Shown: positions 16,307 to 24,189, counted from the first letter of the stretch. The stretch is DNA of 64,000 nt from Pirellulales bacterium (GCA_019636335.1 JAHBXR010000005.1:1-64000); one strand, 5' to 3'. The notes: a model not told the origin generated them from the sequence alone. Made by a program: numbers and translations.

Positions 16307-16376
16307 GGACCCACCGAGAATCGCACTCGGATCTCCAGCTTGCGGAGCTGGCGTCTTCCTGTTGGACGATGAGCCC
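16307..16376 (-). tRNA. tRNA-Ala(CGC) with C33
   Basis: Acceptor GGGCTCA/TGGGTCC keeps G3:U70. Anticodon stem CCAGC/GCTGG around TCCGCAA, so position 33 is C. The T loop reads TGCGATT. Confidence 0.82.
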
Positions 16377-16392
16377 TTCGCAACTTGCGAGC

Positions 16393-16477
16393 GGAAGCCG
16401 TGGGACTCGAACCCACAAGCGGCGCTTGGCCGCCACCTGTTTTCAAGACAGGCTCCTCATCCGGCCGGATGACTTCC
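16393..16477 (-). tRNA. tRNA-Ser(TGA)
   Basis: Acceptor GGAAGTC/GGCTTCC, anticodon stem CCTGT/ACAGG around CTTGAAA, long variable arm (GGCGGCCAAGCGCCGC). Confidence 0.87.
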
Positions 16478-16498
16478 GTTCATGTCGCTCGGAAAAGC

Positions 16499-16572
16499 TC
16501 CGGGAGTTGGAATCGAACCAACGACCTCCTGGTTCAGAGCCAGGCGCCACTACCAGCAGCAGCTACCCCGGA
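16499..16572 (-). tRNA. tRNA-Gln(CTG)
   Basis: Acceptor TCCGGGG/TCCCGGA, anticodon stem CCTGG/CCAGG around CTCTGAA, T stem GTTGG/CCAAC. Confidence 0.88.
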
Positions 16573-16587
16573 GTGTGTTTCAGGAGT

Positions 16588-16657
16588 TCGGGGAGAAGGA
16601 ATCGAACCTCCATAGCCTGATTCAAAGCCAGGCGGCCTACCGTTAGCCGATCCCCGA
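16588..16657 (-). tRNA. tRNA-Gln(TTG)
   Basis: Acceptor TCGGGGA/TCCCCGA, anticodon stem CCTGG/TCAGG around CTTTGAA. Better formed than the UUG tRNA at 12937. Confidence 0.88.
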
Positions 16658-16680
16658 ATGTGTTGTCGCATCGATTGAGA

Positions 16681-16751
16681 GTGCTCTGCGGGAATCGAAC
16701 CCGCCTGTTCAGCTTGGAAGGCTGACGCCTTTGCCGATCGGCCAAGAGCAC
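16681..16751 (-). tRNA. tRNA-Gly(TCC)
   Basis: Acceptor GTGCTCT/AGAGCAC, anticodon stem TCAGC/GCTGA around CTTCCAA, T stem GCGGG/CCCGC. Confidence 0.88.
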
Positions 16752-16756
16752 GAAGC

Positions 16757-16839
16757 GGAAGGAGAGGGAGTCGAACCCTCAAGGCTTATCGCTCGACTGT
16801 TTTCGAAACAGCTGCCATCGCCCATTGGCTTGCCCTTCC
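16757..16839 (-). tRNA. tRNA-Ser(CGA)
   Basis: Acceptor GGAAGGG/TCCTTCC, anticodon stem GCTGT/ACAGT around TTCGAAA, long variable arm. Confidence 0.86.
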
Positions 16840-16862
16840 GTATTCGCAAATCACAAAAAGCT

Positions 16863-16934
16863 GCGGCGGCAGGAATCGAACCTGCGACGGAGCGCTTAAC
16901 AGGCGCCTGCCCGTACCAGCACGGGCCCCACCGC
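16863..16934 (-). tRNA. tRNA-Asn(GTT)
   Basis: Acceptor GCGGTGG/CCGCCGC, anticodon stem GGCGC/GCGCT around CTGTTAA, T stem GCAGG/CCTGC. Confidence 0.87.
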
Positions 16935-16941
16935 AATGAGT

Positions 16942-17014
16942 CAGGGTGGCAGGATTTGAACCTGCGATCTCAAGCTCCCCGAGCTTGCGCGATGCCAGGC
17001 TTCGCTACACCCTG
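16942..17014 (-). tRNA. tRNA-Pro(GGG) with C33
   Basis: Acceptor CAGGGTG/CACCCTG, anticodon stem CAAGC/GCTTG around TCGGGGA (C33), T stem GCAGG/CCTGC. Confidence 0.85.
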
Positions 17015-17091
17015 GCAATGCAAGACGCCAATTACCGAAACCTTGACACCTGACTTTGTAGTCGCGACGATCTATCCGACAGGAGCACAGC

Positions 17092-17679
17092 ATGTGGACG
17101 CAAAGAATCAAGCAACTTCCCGACGTCCGCGGCGCCAAGATGGTCGTTGAAGCAGGGGCGTCTCCTTTATCTTGTGTGGAGGCGTTAACGCTTTTCACAC
17201 GTGAGCCAGCCTTCCGCTCCTTCTTTATCCAGGTGTTGTCCGACGTCCCGTATTCCGCTTTTCGTTGGGAGACGCCACCTCTAAGCGACACCTTGGCCGA
17301 TCGACCGTTCGAGTTTGTCGTCTTGGATAGCCCGGGGCTTGCTATGGCACCGGACTTCAATGCCTTCGCCACTCAATTCGCCGCAGCGCCGGACCAAAGT
17401 GTGCTATCGTTTCGCAATCTAGGAAACGATGCGGAGCTGATTGTCCCCCGCCCAGATGGTCCCGCGAATGCATACGGCCACATCGGTGCATTTGTTCGAG
17501 ACGCACCAGAACAGCAAAAGCACGCGCTCTGGCGCCTTGTGGGCGAAACTACACTGCAACGAATCGGGCGGCTGCCGATCTGGCTGAACACGGCGGGCGC
17601 CGGTGTTCCATGGCTTCATGTTCGAGTCGATTCAAAGCCGAAATACTACCGCTTTGCCCCCTACCGCGAGCTCGGCTAG
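17092..17679 (+). CDS. DUF6940-like protein inside the tRNA array
   Basis: A 195-residue protein on the strand opposite the tRNAs, with AGGAG eight bases before the ATG. Segments such as SAFRWETPPL, FEFVVLDSPGLA, VLSFRNLGNDAELIVP and the C-terminal WLNTAGAGVPWLHVRVDSKP, then KYYRFAPYRE match my recollection of the DUF6940 family, whose function is unknown. Globular, with no membrane segment. It is flanked by tRNA-Pro genes, and its link to tRNAs is only positional. Confidence 0.75.
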   Translation: MWTQRIKQLPDVRGAKMVVEAGASPLSCVEALTLFTREPAFRSFFIQVLSDVPYSAFRWETPPLSDTLADRPFEFVVLDSPGLAMAPDFNAFATQFAAAPDQSVLSFRNLGNDAELIVPRPDGPANAYGHIGAFVRDAPEQQKHALWRLVGETTLQRIGRLPIWLNTAGAGVPWLHVRVDSKPKYYRFAPYRELG

Positions 17680-17724
17680 TCGCCAATCCGGTCTCGCTCG
17701 TTTTTTGGCTCTCGACGTCGATGT

Positions 17725-17797
17725 CGGCGCGGGCGGAATCGAACCGCCGATCTCGTGCTCCCGAAGCACGCGGGTTCCCAAACTACCCCACGCACCG
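17725..17797 (-). tRNA. tRNA-Pro(CGG)
   Basis: Acceptor CGGTGCG/CGCGCCG with a wobble, anticodon stem CGTGC/GCACG around TTCGGGA, T stem GGCGG/CCGCC. Confidence 0.87.
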
Positions 17798-17806
17798 AAT
17801 TGAAAA

Positions 17807-17876
17807 GCGCCCAGCGGGAGTTGAACCCGCACTTCCGCCATGGCAAGGCAGCAGGCTACCGCTACATCATGGGCGC
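17807..17876 (-). tRNA. tRNA-Gly(GCC)
   Basis: Acceptor GCGCCCA/TGGGCGC, anticodon stem CTGCC/GGCGG around TTGCCAT, T stem GCGGG/CCCGC. Confidence 0.87.
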
Positions 17877-17909
17877 GTCGAATCGCTGGTCGAATTGTCA
17901 AAGATCAGA

Positions 17910-17980
17910 GCACCGGGTGGGACTCGAACCCACGTCGCCGCATTACGGGTGCGGGGTCCTCGCCGCTGGACGACCAGTGC
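17910..17980 (-). tRNA. tRNA-Thr(CGT) with C33
   Basis: Acceptor GCACTGG/CCGGTGC, anticodon stem CCGCA/TGCGG around CCCGTAA (C33), T stem GTGGG/CCCAC. Confidence 0.85.
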
Positions 17981-17993
17981 TTTTCATTCAAGT

Positions 17994-18065
17994 GGGATCA
18001 GAGGGACTTGAACCCTCACCGACCTGGTTAAGAGCCAGGCATGCTGCCTCTAACACCTTGATCCC
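17994..18065 (-). tRNA. tRNA-Lys(CTT)
   Basis: Acceptor GGGATCA/TGATCCC, anticodon stem CCTGG/CCAGG around CTCTTAA, T stem GAGGG/CCCTC. Confidence 0.88.
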
Positions 18066-18107
18066 GTGTTCGTGTCTTGCTTCTCGTTGTTCGTGTGCTC
18101 GCACAGT

Positions 18108-18179
18108 GGGCGCGGAGGGAATCGAACCCTCGACCTGGTCCTTATAAGAGACCTGCTCTCACCACTGAGCTACGCGCCG
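18108..18179 (-). tRNA. tRNA-Ile(TAT)
   Basis: Acceptor pairs over six positions (GGCGCG/CGCGCC) with a terminal mismatch. Anticodon stem GGTCT/GGACC around CTTATAA gives UAU. Most bacteria read AUA with a lysidine-modified CAU tRNA, so UAU is uncommon. Confidence 0.82.
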
Positions 18180-18208
18180 CCGCAATAGCTGGCCAAAGTC
18201 AACGCAGT

Positions 18209-18279
18209 GGGGCCGAAGGGAGTCGAACCCTTACCTTCCCGCTTAAAAGGCGGAAGCGCTGCCGTTACGCCACGACCCC
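18209..18279 (-). tRNA. tRNA-Lys(TTT)
   Basis: Acceptor GGGGTCG/CGGCCCC, anticodon stem TCCGC/GCGGG around CTTTTAA, T stem AAGGG/CCCTT. Confidence 0.88.
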
Positions 18280-18352
18280 GTGTGTGGAGTGGGCGTATGC
18301 GTTTGAATCGAGTGGTCTGCGTCATTTGAAGTTCTCCTCTGTTTGTGCAAGT

Positions 18353-18422
18353 TGTCCGAGGTGGAGTCGAACCACCGCCGGCGACGTATCAGATCGCTAT
18401 GCTTCCGTTACAACACCGGACA
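18353..18422 (-). tRNA. tRNA-Ile(GAT)
   Basis: Acceptor TGTCCGG/TCGGACA, anticodon stem GCGAT/GTCGC around CTGATAC, T stem GGTGG/CCACC. Confidence 0.85.
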
Positions 18423-18424
18423 GG

Positions 18425-18496
18425 CGGGAAGGCGGGAGTCGAACCCGCGGTCTCGTGCTCCCAAGGCACGCGAGGCACCCGTTCCTCTTCCTCCCG
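18425..18496 (-). tRNA. tRNA-Pro(TGG)
   Basis: Acceptor CGGGAGG/CTTCCCG, anticodon stem CGTGC/GCACG around CTTGGGA. It lies two bases from tRNA-Ile(GAT), so the pair must be processed from one transcript. Confidence 0.87.
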
Positions 18497-18520
18497 CTTG
18501 TTTTTTGTGTTTGCTTCAGT

Positions 18521-18592
18521 AGCTCGTATGGGAATCGAACCCATCTCTCCGCCTTGAAAGGGCAGTATCCTGAACCGATAGACGAACGAGCC
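18521..18592 (-). tRNA. tRNA-Glu(TTC)
   Basis: Acceptor GGCTCGT/ACGAGCT, anticodon stem CTGCC/GGCGG around CTTTCAA, T stem ATGGG/CCCAT. Confidence 0.87.
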
Positions 18593-18629
18593 GTGTGTGT
18601 CTTCCGTCAGCGCGCACGCTGAGCGCAGT

Positions 18630-18700
18630 GGGTCGGGAGGCGCTCGAATCCTCGTCTGCGGCTTTTCAGGCCACCGCTAAACCGTCTCAGCTACCGACCC
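18630..18700 (-). tRNA. tRNA-Phe(GAA), first gene of the array
   Basis: Acceptor GGGTCGG/CCGACCC, anticodon stem GTGGC/GCCGC around CTGAAAA. The T loop reads TTCGAGC with one T-stem mismatch. It is the promoter-proximal tRNA for minus-strand transcription. Confidence 0.85.
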
Positions 18701-18748
18701 ATGATTTCTTTTGTGTTTTCCCCGCCACCATTGTCTGCTTCAGGCCAA

Positions 18749-18783
18749 CAAAAAAGCCCGATGTCCTTGCGACACCGGGCTTT
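18749..18783 (-). terminator. Intrinsic terminator upstream of the tRNA array
   Basis: The minus strand reads AAAGCCCGGTGTC-GCAAG-GACATCGGGC followed by six Ts (plus-strand AAAAAAGCCCGAT...ACCGGGCTTT). This is a rho-independent terminator shape that would stop minus-strand transcription entering the array from the right. The array promoter should then lie between it and 18700. Confidence 0.65.
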
Positions 18784-19185
18784 GTCAGCCAGATCAGACC
18801 GTAATGGCCAAGCGTCACAAGCGCAAAGGATGCGGCAGGGTATTTTGTCGGAGCGCATTATCTCGCCCCACGGAATAACCCTCCGCTATGCATTCTTGGA
18901 TCGAACTTGGTCGTAAAAACATCACTGAAGAAACAACCCGTAAAAGCTTTGTCAAAACCTCGGTTTCCGACGCCTACTACCTTCTTATACACCTCAGACG
19001 CCGGAAAGGTTCCGCTGGTTCACACAAGATGGCAAATTTTTCCGACCGCGGCTGGGGACAAGCATGCCACGATCAGGCGAGTTCGCGGAGGCTGGGTAGC
19101 TCGATTTCGGGGCCAAGTTTAGTCAGTCGAGACGTCGCAAACAGCCCGTAAAAGCGGATATTGCGGCCACGCGATCCCATTTAGC
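18784..19185. other. Intergenic region, no gene seen
   Basis: About 400 bases between the terminator and the methyltransferase gene. Two overlapping plus-strand frames exist (18888-19151, 18907-19122), but neither has a ribosome site or a recognisable family. It may be the residue of a lost gene. Confidence 0.5.
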
Positions 19186-19821
19186 GTGCATTGTCTGTAT
19201 GACGCCCTTGTGCGAGACAATGCAGGTTCAGCCGTGACAGCCCAGGCTTCTGACGGATATCGACCGACCGTTCCGCAGGTCGTCTATGATCTCAATCACC
19301 TGGTCGCCGAGGGGCGCCGGTTTCGTACCATCTATGCCGACCCACCCTGGGATTACGACAAGACTGTCGGGCGCGGTGCCGCGCGCCGCCACTATCGAAC
19401 TATGTCGCTTGACGCGATCTGCTGTGAGCCCGTAGCTTCGCTGGCCGCCGATCAGGCGCACTTGCACCTGTGGACAACGAACGGATTTCTACGCGAAGCG
19501 TTTGCCGTGATCGATGCATGGGGGTTCCGCTACAAGTCCTGCTTCGTCTGGGCAAAGCCTCAGCTTGGGACTGGAAATTATTGGCGAGTTTCGCACGAGT
19601 TCCTGCTGCTGGGGGTCCGAGGACACCTGCCGTTTGCCAACCGTAGCCAACGCAGTTGGATTGAAGCTACGCGAACAGCCCATAGCCGCAAGCCGGGCAT
19701 CATCCGCTGCCTGATCGAGAAGGTCAGCCCACCGCCCTACCTGGAAATGTACGGTCGCGAAGAAATCCACGAACCAGGCTGGACTGTTTACGGCAACCAA
19801 GTGGAAAGACGCCTGTTCTAG
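19186..19821 (+). CDS. MT-A70 family adenine N6-methyltransferase
   Basis: A 211-residue MT-A70-type methyltransferase. The catalytic DPPW motif is at about residues 52-55 (FRTIYADPPWDYDK). It is followed by LHLWTTNGFLREAFAVIDAW, the YKSCFVWAKPQLGTGNYWR loop, and a C-terminal KPGIIRCLIEKVS...YLEMYGRE segment as in phage and plasmid members. It should methylate adenine in DNA (or RNA) using S-adenosylmethionine. Phage-type MT-A70 enzymes often mask the element from host restriction. It stands alone, ahead of the recombination/partition genes. Confidence 0.85.
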   Translation: MHCLYDALVRDNAGSAVTAQASDGYRPTVPQVVYDLNHLVAEGRRFRTIYADPPWDYDKTVGRGAARRHYRTMSLDAICCEPVASLAADQAHLHLWTTNGFLREAFAVIDAWGFRYKSCFVWAKPQLGTGNYWRVSHEFLLLGVRGHLPFANRSQRSWIEATRTAHSRKPGIIRCLIEKVSPPPYLEMYGREEIHEPGWTVYGNQVERRLF

Positions 19822-19983
19822 GCCAGGTAGCCAGGGTTGCAGGGGCATCGACATGACCATTTCTCAAGTGCTTGGTGTCGGTTACGGAACCTTTCAGACG
19901 TCTAATTCATTCATGTCGAGGGAAGCGTTGGCGATACTTTCAGGCTGACAATCCGTTCCCAGGCAACCTCCGAGGGCACTGCC

Positions 19984-20448
19984 ATGTCAGCCAAAGCACA
20001 CGACGATTATCGTGAATCGCTCCGTCAACTGGCAGAAGGATATGCCGCCATTGTTACCCACTACGAGCGGACCATTGCGCTGTTGCAGAAGGAACAACAT
20101 CGTTACCTGGCAACGGACCTGAAAGCCGTTGAGGGGATCCTCGAGGTTGGTGCATTGCGGATCGATGAGGGCACCTTCTCCGTCGAGTTCGAGACCAACA
20201 CCTGCTTTCTCGGCAACACGATCCAATTGCGACTATTTCGCCGATTGCTGCGAAGGCGCAACCGATATGTAGATCATGCCGAGCTACTTGAATACGTGTG
20301 GGACGGTGTTCGGTCCCCCGCCACGATCCGCAGCGCCGTGAAGCTCCTCCGCCGTCAATTGCAGCAGGCCGGGATGGGAAGGGTTGCCGACGCCGTGGTG
20401 GGGACCGTGGCCGGCCATTATGCCCTGATGGTCGACCGTCTGCAGTAG
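19984..20448 (+). CDS. Winged-helix (Trans_reg_C-like) DNA-binding protein
   Basis: A 154-residue protein. The C-terminal half (about 75-150) resembles the OmpR/PhoB-type winged helix: LRLFRRLLRRRNRYVDHAELLEYVW, SAVKLLRRQL, and a wing ending GTVAGHYALMV. There is no receiver domain; the N-terminal half is helical. It precedes the serine recombinase by about 110 bases on the same strand and is a plausible regulator of that operon. Confidence 0.75.
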   Translation: MSAKAHDDYRESLRQLAEGYAAIVTHYERTIALLQKEQHRYLATDLKAVEGILEVGALRIDEGTFSVEFETNTCFLGNTIQLRLFRRLLRRRNRYVDHAELLEYVWDGVRSPATIRSAVKLLRRQLQQAGMGRVADAVVGTVAGHYALMVDRLQ

Positions 20449-20559
20449 CATTTCCCACAGAAATGCCACAGTAGTTCACCGCGATTTACCACAGCTGGAA
20501 CGGAAAATGATTGGGCGGAAGAACAACCCTGTTTGCCCTCATTTTCCACGGAGTTGGTC

Positions 20560-22113
20560 ATGACCGATCCGGCCTCCGGTGACGGCGCATCGCGCCGCCG
20601 CGCCGCGCAATATGTCAGGATGTCAACCGAGCACCAGCAATACTCAACTGCAAACCAGCAAGACGCCCTTTACGAGTATGCTCAACGTCGCCAGATGGAG
20701 ATCGTCCAAACCTATGCAGATGAGGGGAAGAGCGGCTTGAGTTTTTCAGGCCGAACTGCCTTACAGCGACTCATCTCGGACGTGCAATCCGGCCAAGCCG
20801 ATTTCAGCGTGATCTTGGTTTACGACGTCAGTCGCTGGGGACGCTTTCAAGACGCCGACGAGAGTGCCTACTACGAGTATCTCTGCAAGCGCGCGGGAAT
20901 CGAAGTCCACTACTGCGCTGAACAGTTCGAAAACGATGGTGGCCCGGCTTCCACCATCATCAAGAGCGTGAAGCGTGCAATGGCTGGAGAATACAGTCGC
21001 GAGCTTTCCTCCAAAGTCTTCAAAGGCCAATGCCGGTTAATCGAACTCGGTTTTCGTCAAGGAGGTTCGCCTGGGTTTGGTTTGCGCCGCATGTTGATGA
21101 ACGCCTCAGGGGAACAGAAAGGCGTTCTCCACCGTGGTGAGCAAAAGAGTCTGCAAATGGATCGGGTGGTTCTCGTGCCGGGTCCGGATGAAGAGTTACA
21201 AATCGTCCGCCAGATTTATGACTGGTTTACCCACCACGGAAAACAAGAGCGAGAGATCGCAGAACTCCTGAATGACCGCGGAGTGCTGACGGACTTGGGC
21301 CGACCCTGGAACCGAGGCACCGTCCGCCAAGTGCTGACCAACGAGAAATACATCGGCAATAACGTCTACAACCGCACTTCCTTCAAGCTGAAGCGAAAGC
21401 ATGTCCGCAACCCCAGTCAAATTTGGGTTCGTGCGGACGGGGCTTTCGCGCCCGTCGTCTCCTCAGAGCAATTCTTTGTGGCAAGGGGGATCGTGCTGGA
21501 AAGAAACCGCCGGTTTAGCGACGAGGAGTTGCTGAATCACCTGCGCGGCTTGATTTCTCAGCACACGACCCTTTCGAGTCAGCTCATCGATTCTGCGGAT
21601 GGCATGCCCTCGGCGGCCGTCTACCGCACGCGGTTTGGCAGTTTGGTAGAAGCCTACCGGCTCGCCGGATTCGTTCCGGAAAGAAATTACGACTTCATCG
21701 AAATCAACCGACGGCTGCATTCCATGCATCCCGGGTTGGTCGACAATTTGGTCGGACTGCTTGCCAACGTGGATGCTACCGTCCGCCGCGACGCCCAAAC
21801 AGGCTTTCTCATCATCAATGAGCAGTTCACAGCATCGCTATTCCTGTCGCGATGTCGGCAGACGACCGGAGGGGCTTTGCGATGGATCATGCACTTGAAC
21901 CGCCAGTTGACCCCCGACATCACGATTCTTGTCCGCATGGATACGAGTAATGCCGTGCCGGTGGACTACTACCTCCTCCCCATCATGGATATTGCTGTCC
22001 CCAAGCTTTTGCTCTGCGAAGCCAACGGGGCCGCGCTCGACACCTATCAGTTCGATTCACTCGACTACCTGACCGTGATTGCTAAGCGTCAGAAGCTGGA
22101 GATCGCAGCATGA
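20560..22113 (+). CDS. Large serine recombinase
   Basis: A 517-residue serine recombinase. The N-terminal resolvase domain begins AAQYVRMSTEHQQYSTANQQ, with the nucleophile Ser in RMSTEHQ. It continues through ILVYDVSRWGRFQDADESAY, and the recombinase domain (GGSPGFGLRR..., LNDRGVLTDLGRPWNRGTVR) follows. The C-terminus has an extra region of about 200 residues that I cannot name. ATG 20560 has GGAG at 20550; the upstream TTG is rejected. Its stop overlaps the ParB-like gene in an ATGA junction, so the three genes form one operon. It may resolve multimers or mobilise the element. Confidence 0.88.
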   Translation: MTDPASGDGASRRRAAQYVRMSTEHQQYSTANQQDALYEYAQRRQMEIVQTYADEGKSGLSFSGRTALQRLISDVQSGQADFSVILVYDVSRWGRFQDADESAYYEYLCKRAGIEVHYCAEQFENDGGPASTIIKSVKRAMAGEYSRELSSKVFKGQCRLIELGFRQGGSPGFGLRRMLMNASGEQKGVLHRGEQKSLQMDRVVLVPGPDEELQIVRQIYDWFTHHGKQEREIAELLNDRGVLTDLGRPWNRGTVRQVLTNEKYIGNNVYNRTSFKLKRKHVRNPSQIWVRADGAFAPVVSSEQFFVARGIVLERNRRFSDEELLNHLRGLISQHTTLSSQLIDSADGMPSAAVYRTRFGSLVEAYRLAGFVPERNYDFIEINRRLHSMHPGLVDNLVGLLANVDATVRRDAQTGFLIINEQFTASLFLSRCRQTTGGALRWIMHLNRQLTPDITILVRMDTSNAVPVDYYLLPIMDIAVPKLLLCEANGAALDTYQFDSLDYLTVIAKRQKLEIAA

Positions 22114-23003
22114 TTGCCGATGAAGAATTCCGTATTCAGATGATCCCGATTGACCAGATTACTGTCCTCAATCCTCGCGTACGTGGGAAGCGGAAGTTCA
22201 GCCAGATCGTTAGCAACATCGCGAAGCTCGGACTGAAAAAGCCGGTCACTGTCGCTCCACTCGAAGGCAAGAATGGGGATGGCCGCTACCTACTGGTCTG
22301 TGGACAGGGACGACTAGAAGCGTATGCGGCGCTCAATCAGACGGAGATTCCCGCCGTCGTGGTGCATGGCTCCAAGGACAAGCTGCTCTTGATGAGCCTG
22401 GCCGAGAATCTCGCCCGCCGTCAGCATTCTCCGGTGGAACTCGTCCGCGAAATCAGCGTGCTGAAAGACCGCGGCTACACCATCCAGGAGATTGCGACCA
22501 AGACAGATTTGAACGCGACTTATGTTCGAGGCTTCATTCAGCTACTGGCAAAGGGCGAGACGCAACTCCTGGTAGCTGTTGAGAAAGGGCAGATTCCCGT
22601 CAGCATTGCCGTCATCATCGCCACGGCCAATGACAAAGCTGTGCAGCGAGCCCTGACCGACGCCTACGAACGGAATGACCTGCGCGGCAAAGCTTTATTG
22701 CGAGCCCGACGCCTAATCGAGGCGCGTCGCCTAAGAGGCAAGCGGAAGGGAAAGTCCACCGGCCAGGCCTCTGAGAAGGTTTCGGCGGATTCACTGTTGC
22801 GGACCTACAAAGAAGAAACGATCCGGCAGAAGTTGCTGGTCGAGAAAGCCAAAATGTGCGACGCGCGACTGCGGTTCGCCGTGACCGCAATTCAGCAACT
22901 ATTTCGGGACGAAGCCTTCACCGCGATTGTCCGAGCGGAGGGGCTCGACTCGGTCCCGCAGTACCTCGCCGAAAAAATCCATGTCGAAGGAGTCTCGCCA
23001 TGA
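22110..23003 (+). CDS. ParB/RepB-like partition protein 1
   Basis: A 297-residue ParB-superfamily protein: N-terminal ParB nuclease-like domain (IPIDQITVLNPRVRG, then KPVTVAPL, LLVCGQGRLEAYAALNQTEI), an AENLARRQHSPVELVREISVL segment and a central HTH (YTIQEIATKTDLNATYVRGF). The C-terminal half resembles the RepB partition domain. It overlaps its neighbours on both sides by four bases. Pairs of such proteins behind a serine recombinase recur on plasmids and phages; their exact role is not settled. No adjacent ParA is present. Confidence 0.82.
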   Translation: MIADEEFRIQMIPIDQITVLNPRVRGKRKFSQIVSNIAKLGLKKPVTVAPLEGKNGDGRYLLVCGQGRLEAYAALNQTEIPAVVVHGSKDKLLLMSLAENLARRQHSPVELVREISVLKDRGYTIQEIATKTDLNATYVRGFIQLLAKGETQLLVAVEKGQIPVSIAVIIATANDKAVQRALTDAYERNDLRGKALLRARRLIEARRLRGKRKGKSTGQASEKVSADSLLRTYKEETIRQKLLVEKAKMCDARLRFAVTAIQQLFRDEAFTAIVRAEGLDSVPQYLAEKIHVEGVSP

Positions 23004-23884
23004 AGGATATGGTGCGGCTCGCCTGCGAAGAACGCATCCGAATCATTCCATTGGGACGCGTGCTCCCTTTGCGACTGCTGGACAAGGCTACCTTGCGTAC
23101 TGCCAAGTACCGCTGCATCGCGGCGTCGATTGCCGAACTTGGGCTGATTGAACCGCTGGTCGTTTACCCTCAACTGGACAATGCTGGCTACTTCATGCTG
23201 CTCGATGGCCACATCCGCCTGAGTATTCTGCGTGAATTGGGCTGGGAGAGCTGCAAATGCTTGATCGCCACCGATGACGAAGCCTTCACCTACAACCACA
23301 AAGTCAATCGGCTCAGCGCGATTCAGGAACACTTCATGATCATGCGAGCGATCGATGGCGGCCTAAGCGCCGAGGAAATTGGTAAGTCTCTCAACGTGGA
23401 TGTCTCGCGGATCCGCCAGAAGCGAGATCTGTTAGAAGGTATCTGCCCCGAGGCGGTGGAGTTGCTCAAAGAGCGGAGGGCAAACGCCAATGCCCTTCGT
23501 GAGATGCGCAAAGTAAGCCCGATGCGTCAAATCGAGATCGCCGAACTGATGTGCGCATCGCACAATTTCTCGTACAACTACGCTAGGTGCTTAGTGGCCA
23601 CCACGCCGGCCGACCAGTTGCTCGGAGGTGATCGGGGCCGGGAAACACATGGCCTGACACCGGACGAGATCTCCCGCATGGAGAACGAGATGGCGATTCT
23701 CGGGCGCGAATTTAAAATCCTTGAAGAGGGGCATGGCAGGAACGTGCTCAATCTGGTCGTTGTCATCGGCTACATCAAGCAATTGCTCGACAGCGCTCGT
23801 GCTGTTCGGCACTTGTCTCAGGCGCACCCCGAGATCCTCACGCAATTTCAGAAACTGGCTGAACTGCGGAATCTCATCGAGTAG
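23000..23884 (+). CDS. ParB/RepB-like partition protein 2
   Basis: A 294-residue paralogue of the preceding gene, starting at an ATGA overlap. The N-terminal ParB domain reads RIIPLGRVLPLRLLD...IEPLVVYPQ..FMLLDGHIRLSILRELG. The next segment, HKVNRLSAIQEHFMIMRAID, is followed by an HTH (LSAEEIGKSLNVDVSRIRQK). The rest matches RepB-type C-terminal regions. Together with the first copy it may form a heteromeric DNA-binding complex acting with the recombinase. Confidence 0.82.
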   Translation: MKDMVRLACEERIRIIPLGRVLPLRLLDKATLRTAKYRCIAASIAELGLIEPLVVYPQLDNAGYFMLLDGHIRLSILRELGWESCKCLIATDDEAFTYNHKVNRLSAIQEHFMIMRAIDGGLSAEEIGKSLNVDVSRIRQKRDLLEGICPEAVELLKERRANANALREMRKVSPMRQIEIAELMCASHNFSYNYARCLVATTPADQLLGGDRGRETHGLTPDEISRMENEMAILGREFKILEEGHGRNVLNLVVVIGYIKQLLDSARAVRHLSQAHPEILTQFQKLAELRNLIE

Positions 23885-24189
23885 CTGTGCTCCACACGAC
23901 GCTCTTGGCGCTTCAGTGGCTCAGCTCGGTTACCCCGATTTGACGATGTCCGGATGTTTGTGCTAGATCCCGCTTGGCGGGGTCATGAATCCCGACCAGT
24001 TCGGTCCCTCTAACACTTTTCTCGGGCAGAAGGCCATGCCGGCTCTTGATCGACGGTGCTTTGCTGAGCGCGCCGTTCGAGAGGCCGGTGGTGCAGTCTT
24101 GACGGTTGGCTATCTGCCGCCGTCGTAAAGGTTTCTCTCGACGGTCGTTTTCTGTCCCAAGTCTCATTTCAAAGGGGGAGGGTGCGCCC
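23885..24189. other. Intergenic region upstream of the DUF932 gene
   Basis: About 300 bases, no gene seen. The end carries a strong AAAGGGGGAGG ribosome site (24171-24181) for the next gene. Confidence 0.55.

Noticed and set aside
13231..18700. Many plus-strand open frames across the tRNA array, often with repeated GxEPG/SNP-like peptides
   Set aside because: They are translations of the conserved T-arm sequence (GGxxTCGAACCC) read on the opposite strand and are not genes.
18888..19151. Two overlapping plus-strand frames before the methyltransferase gene
   Set aside because: No ribosome site, no recognisable domain and inconsistent composition between the two frames.
22856..22999. Long upstream extension of the second ParB-like frame
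   Set aside because: The extension lies inside the preceding gene; the ATGA junction at 23000 and the ParB domain start fit the shorter form.
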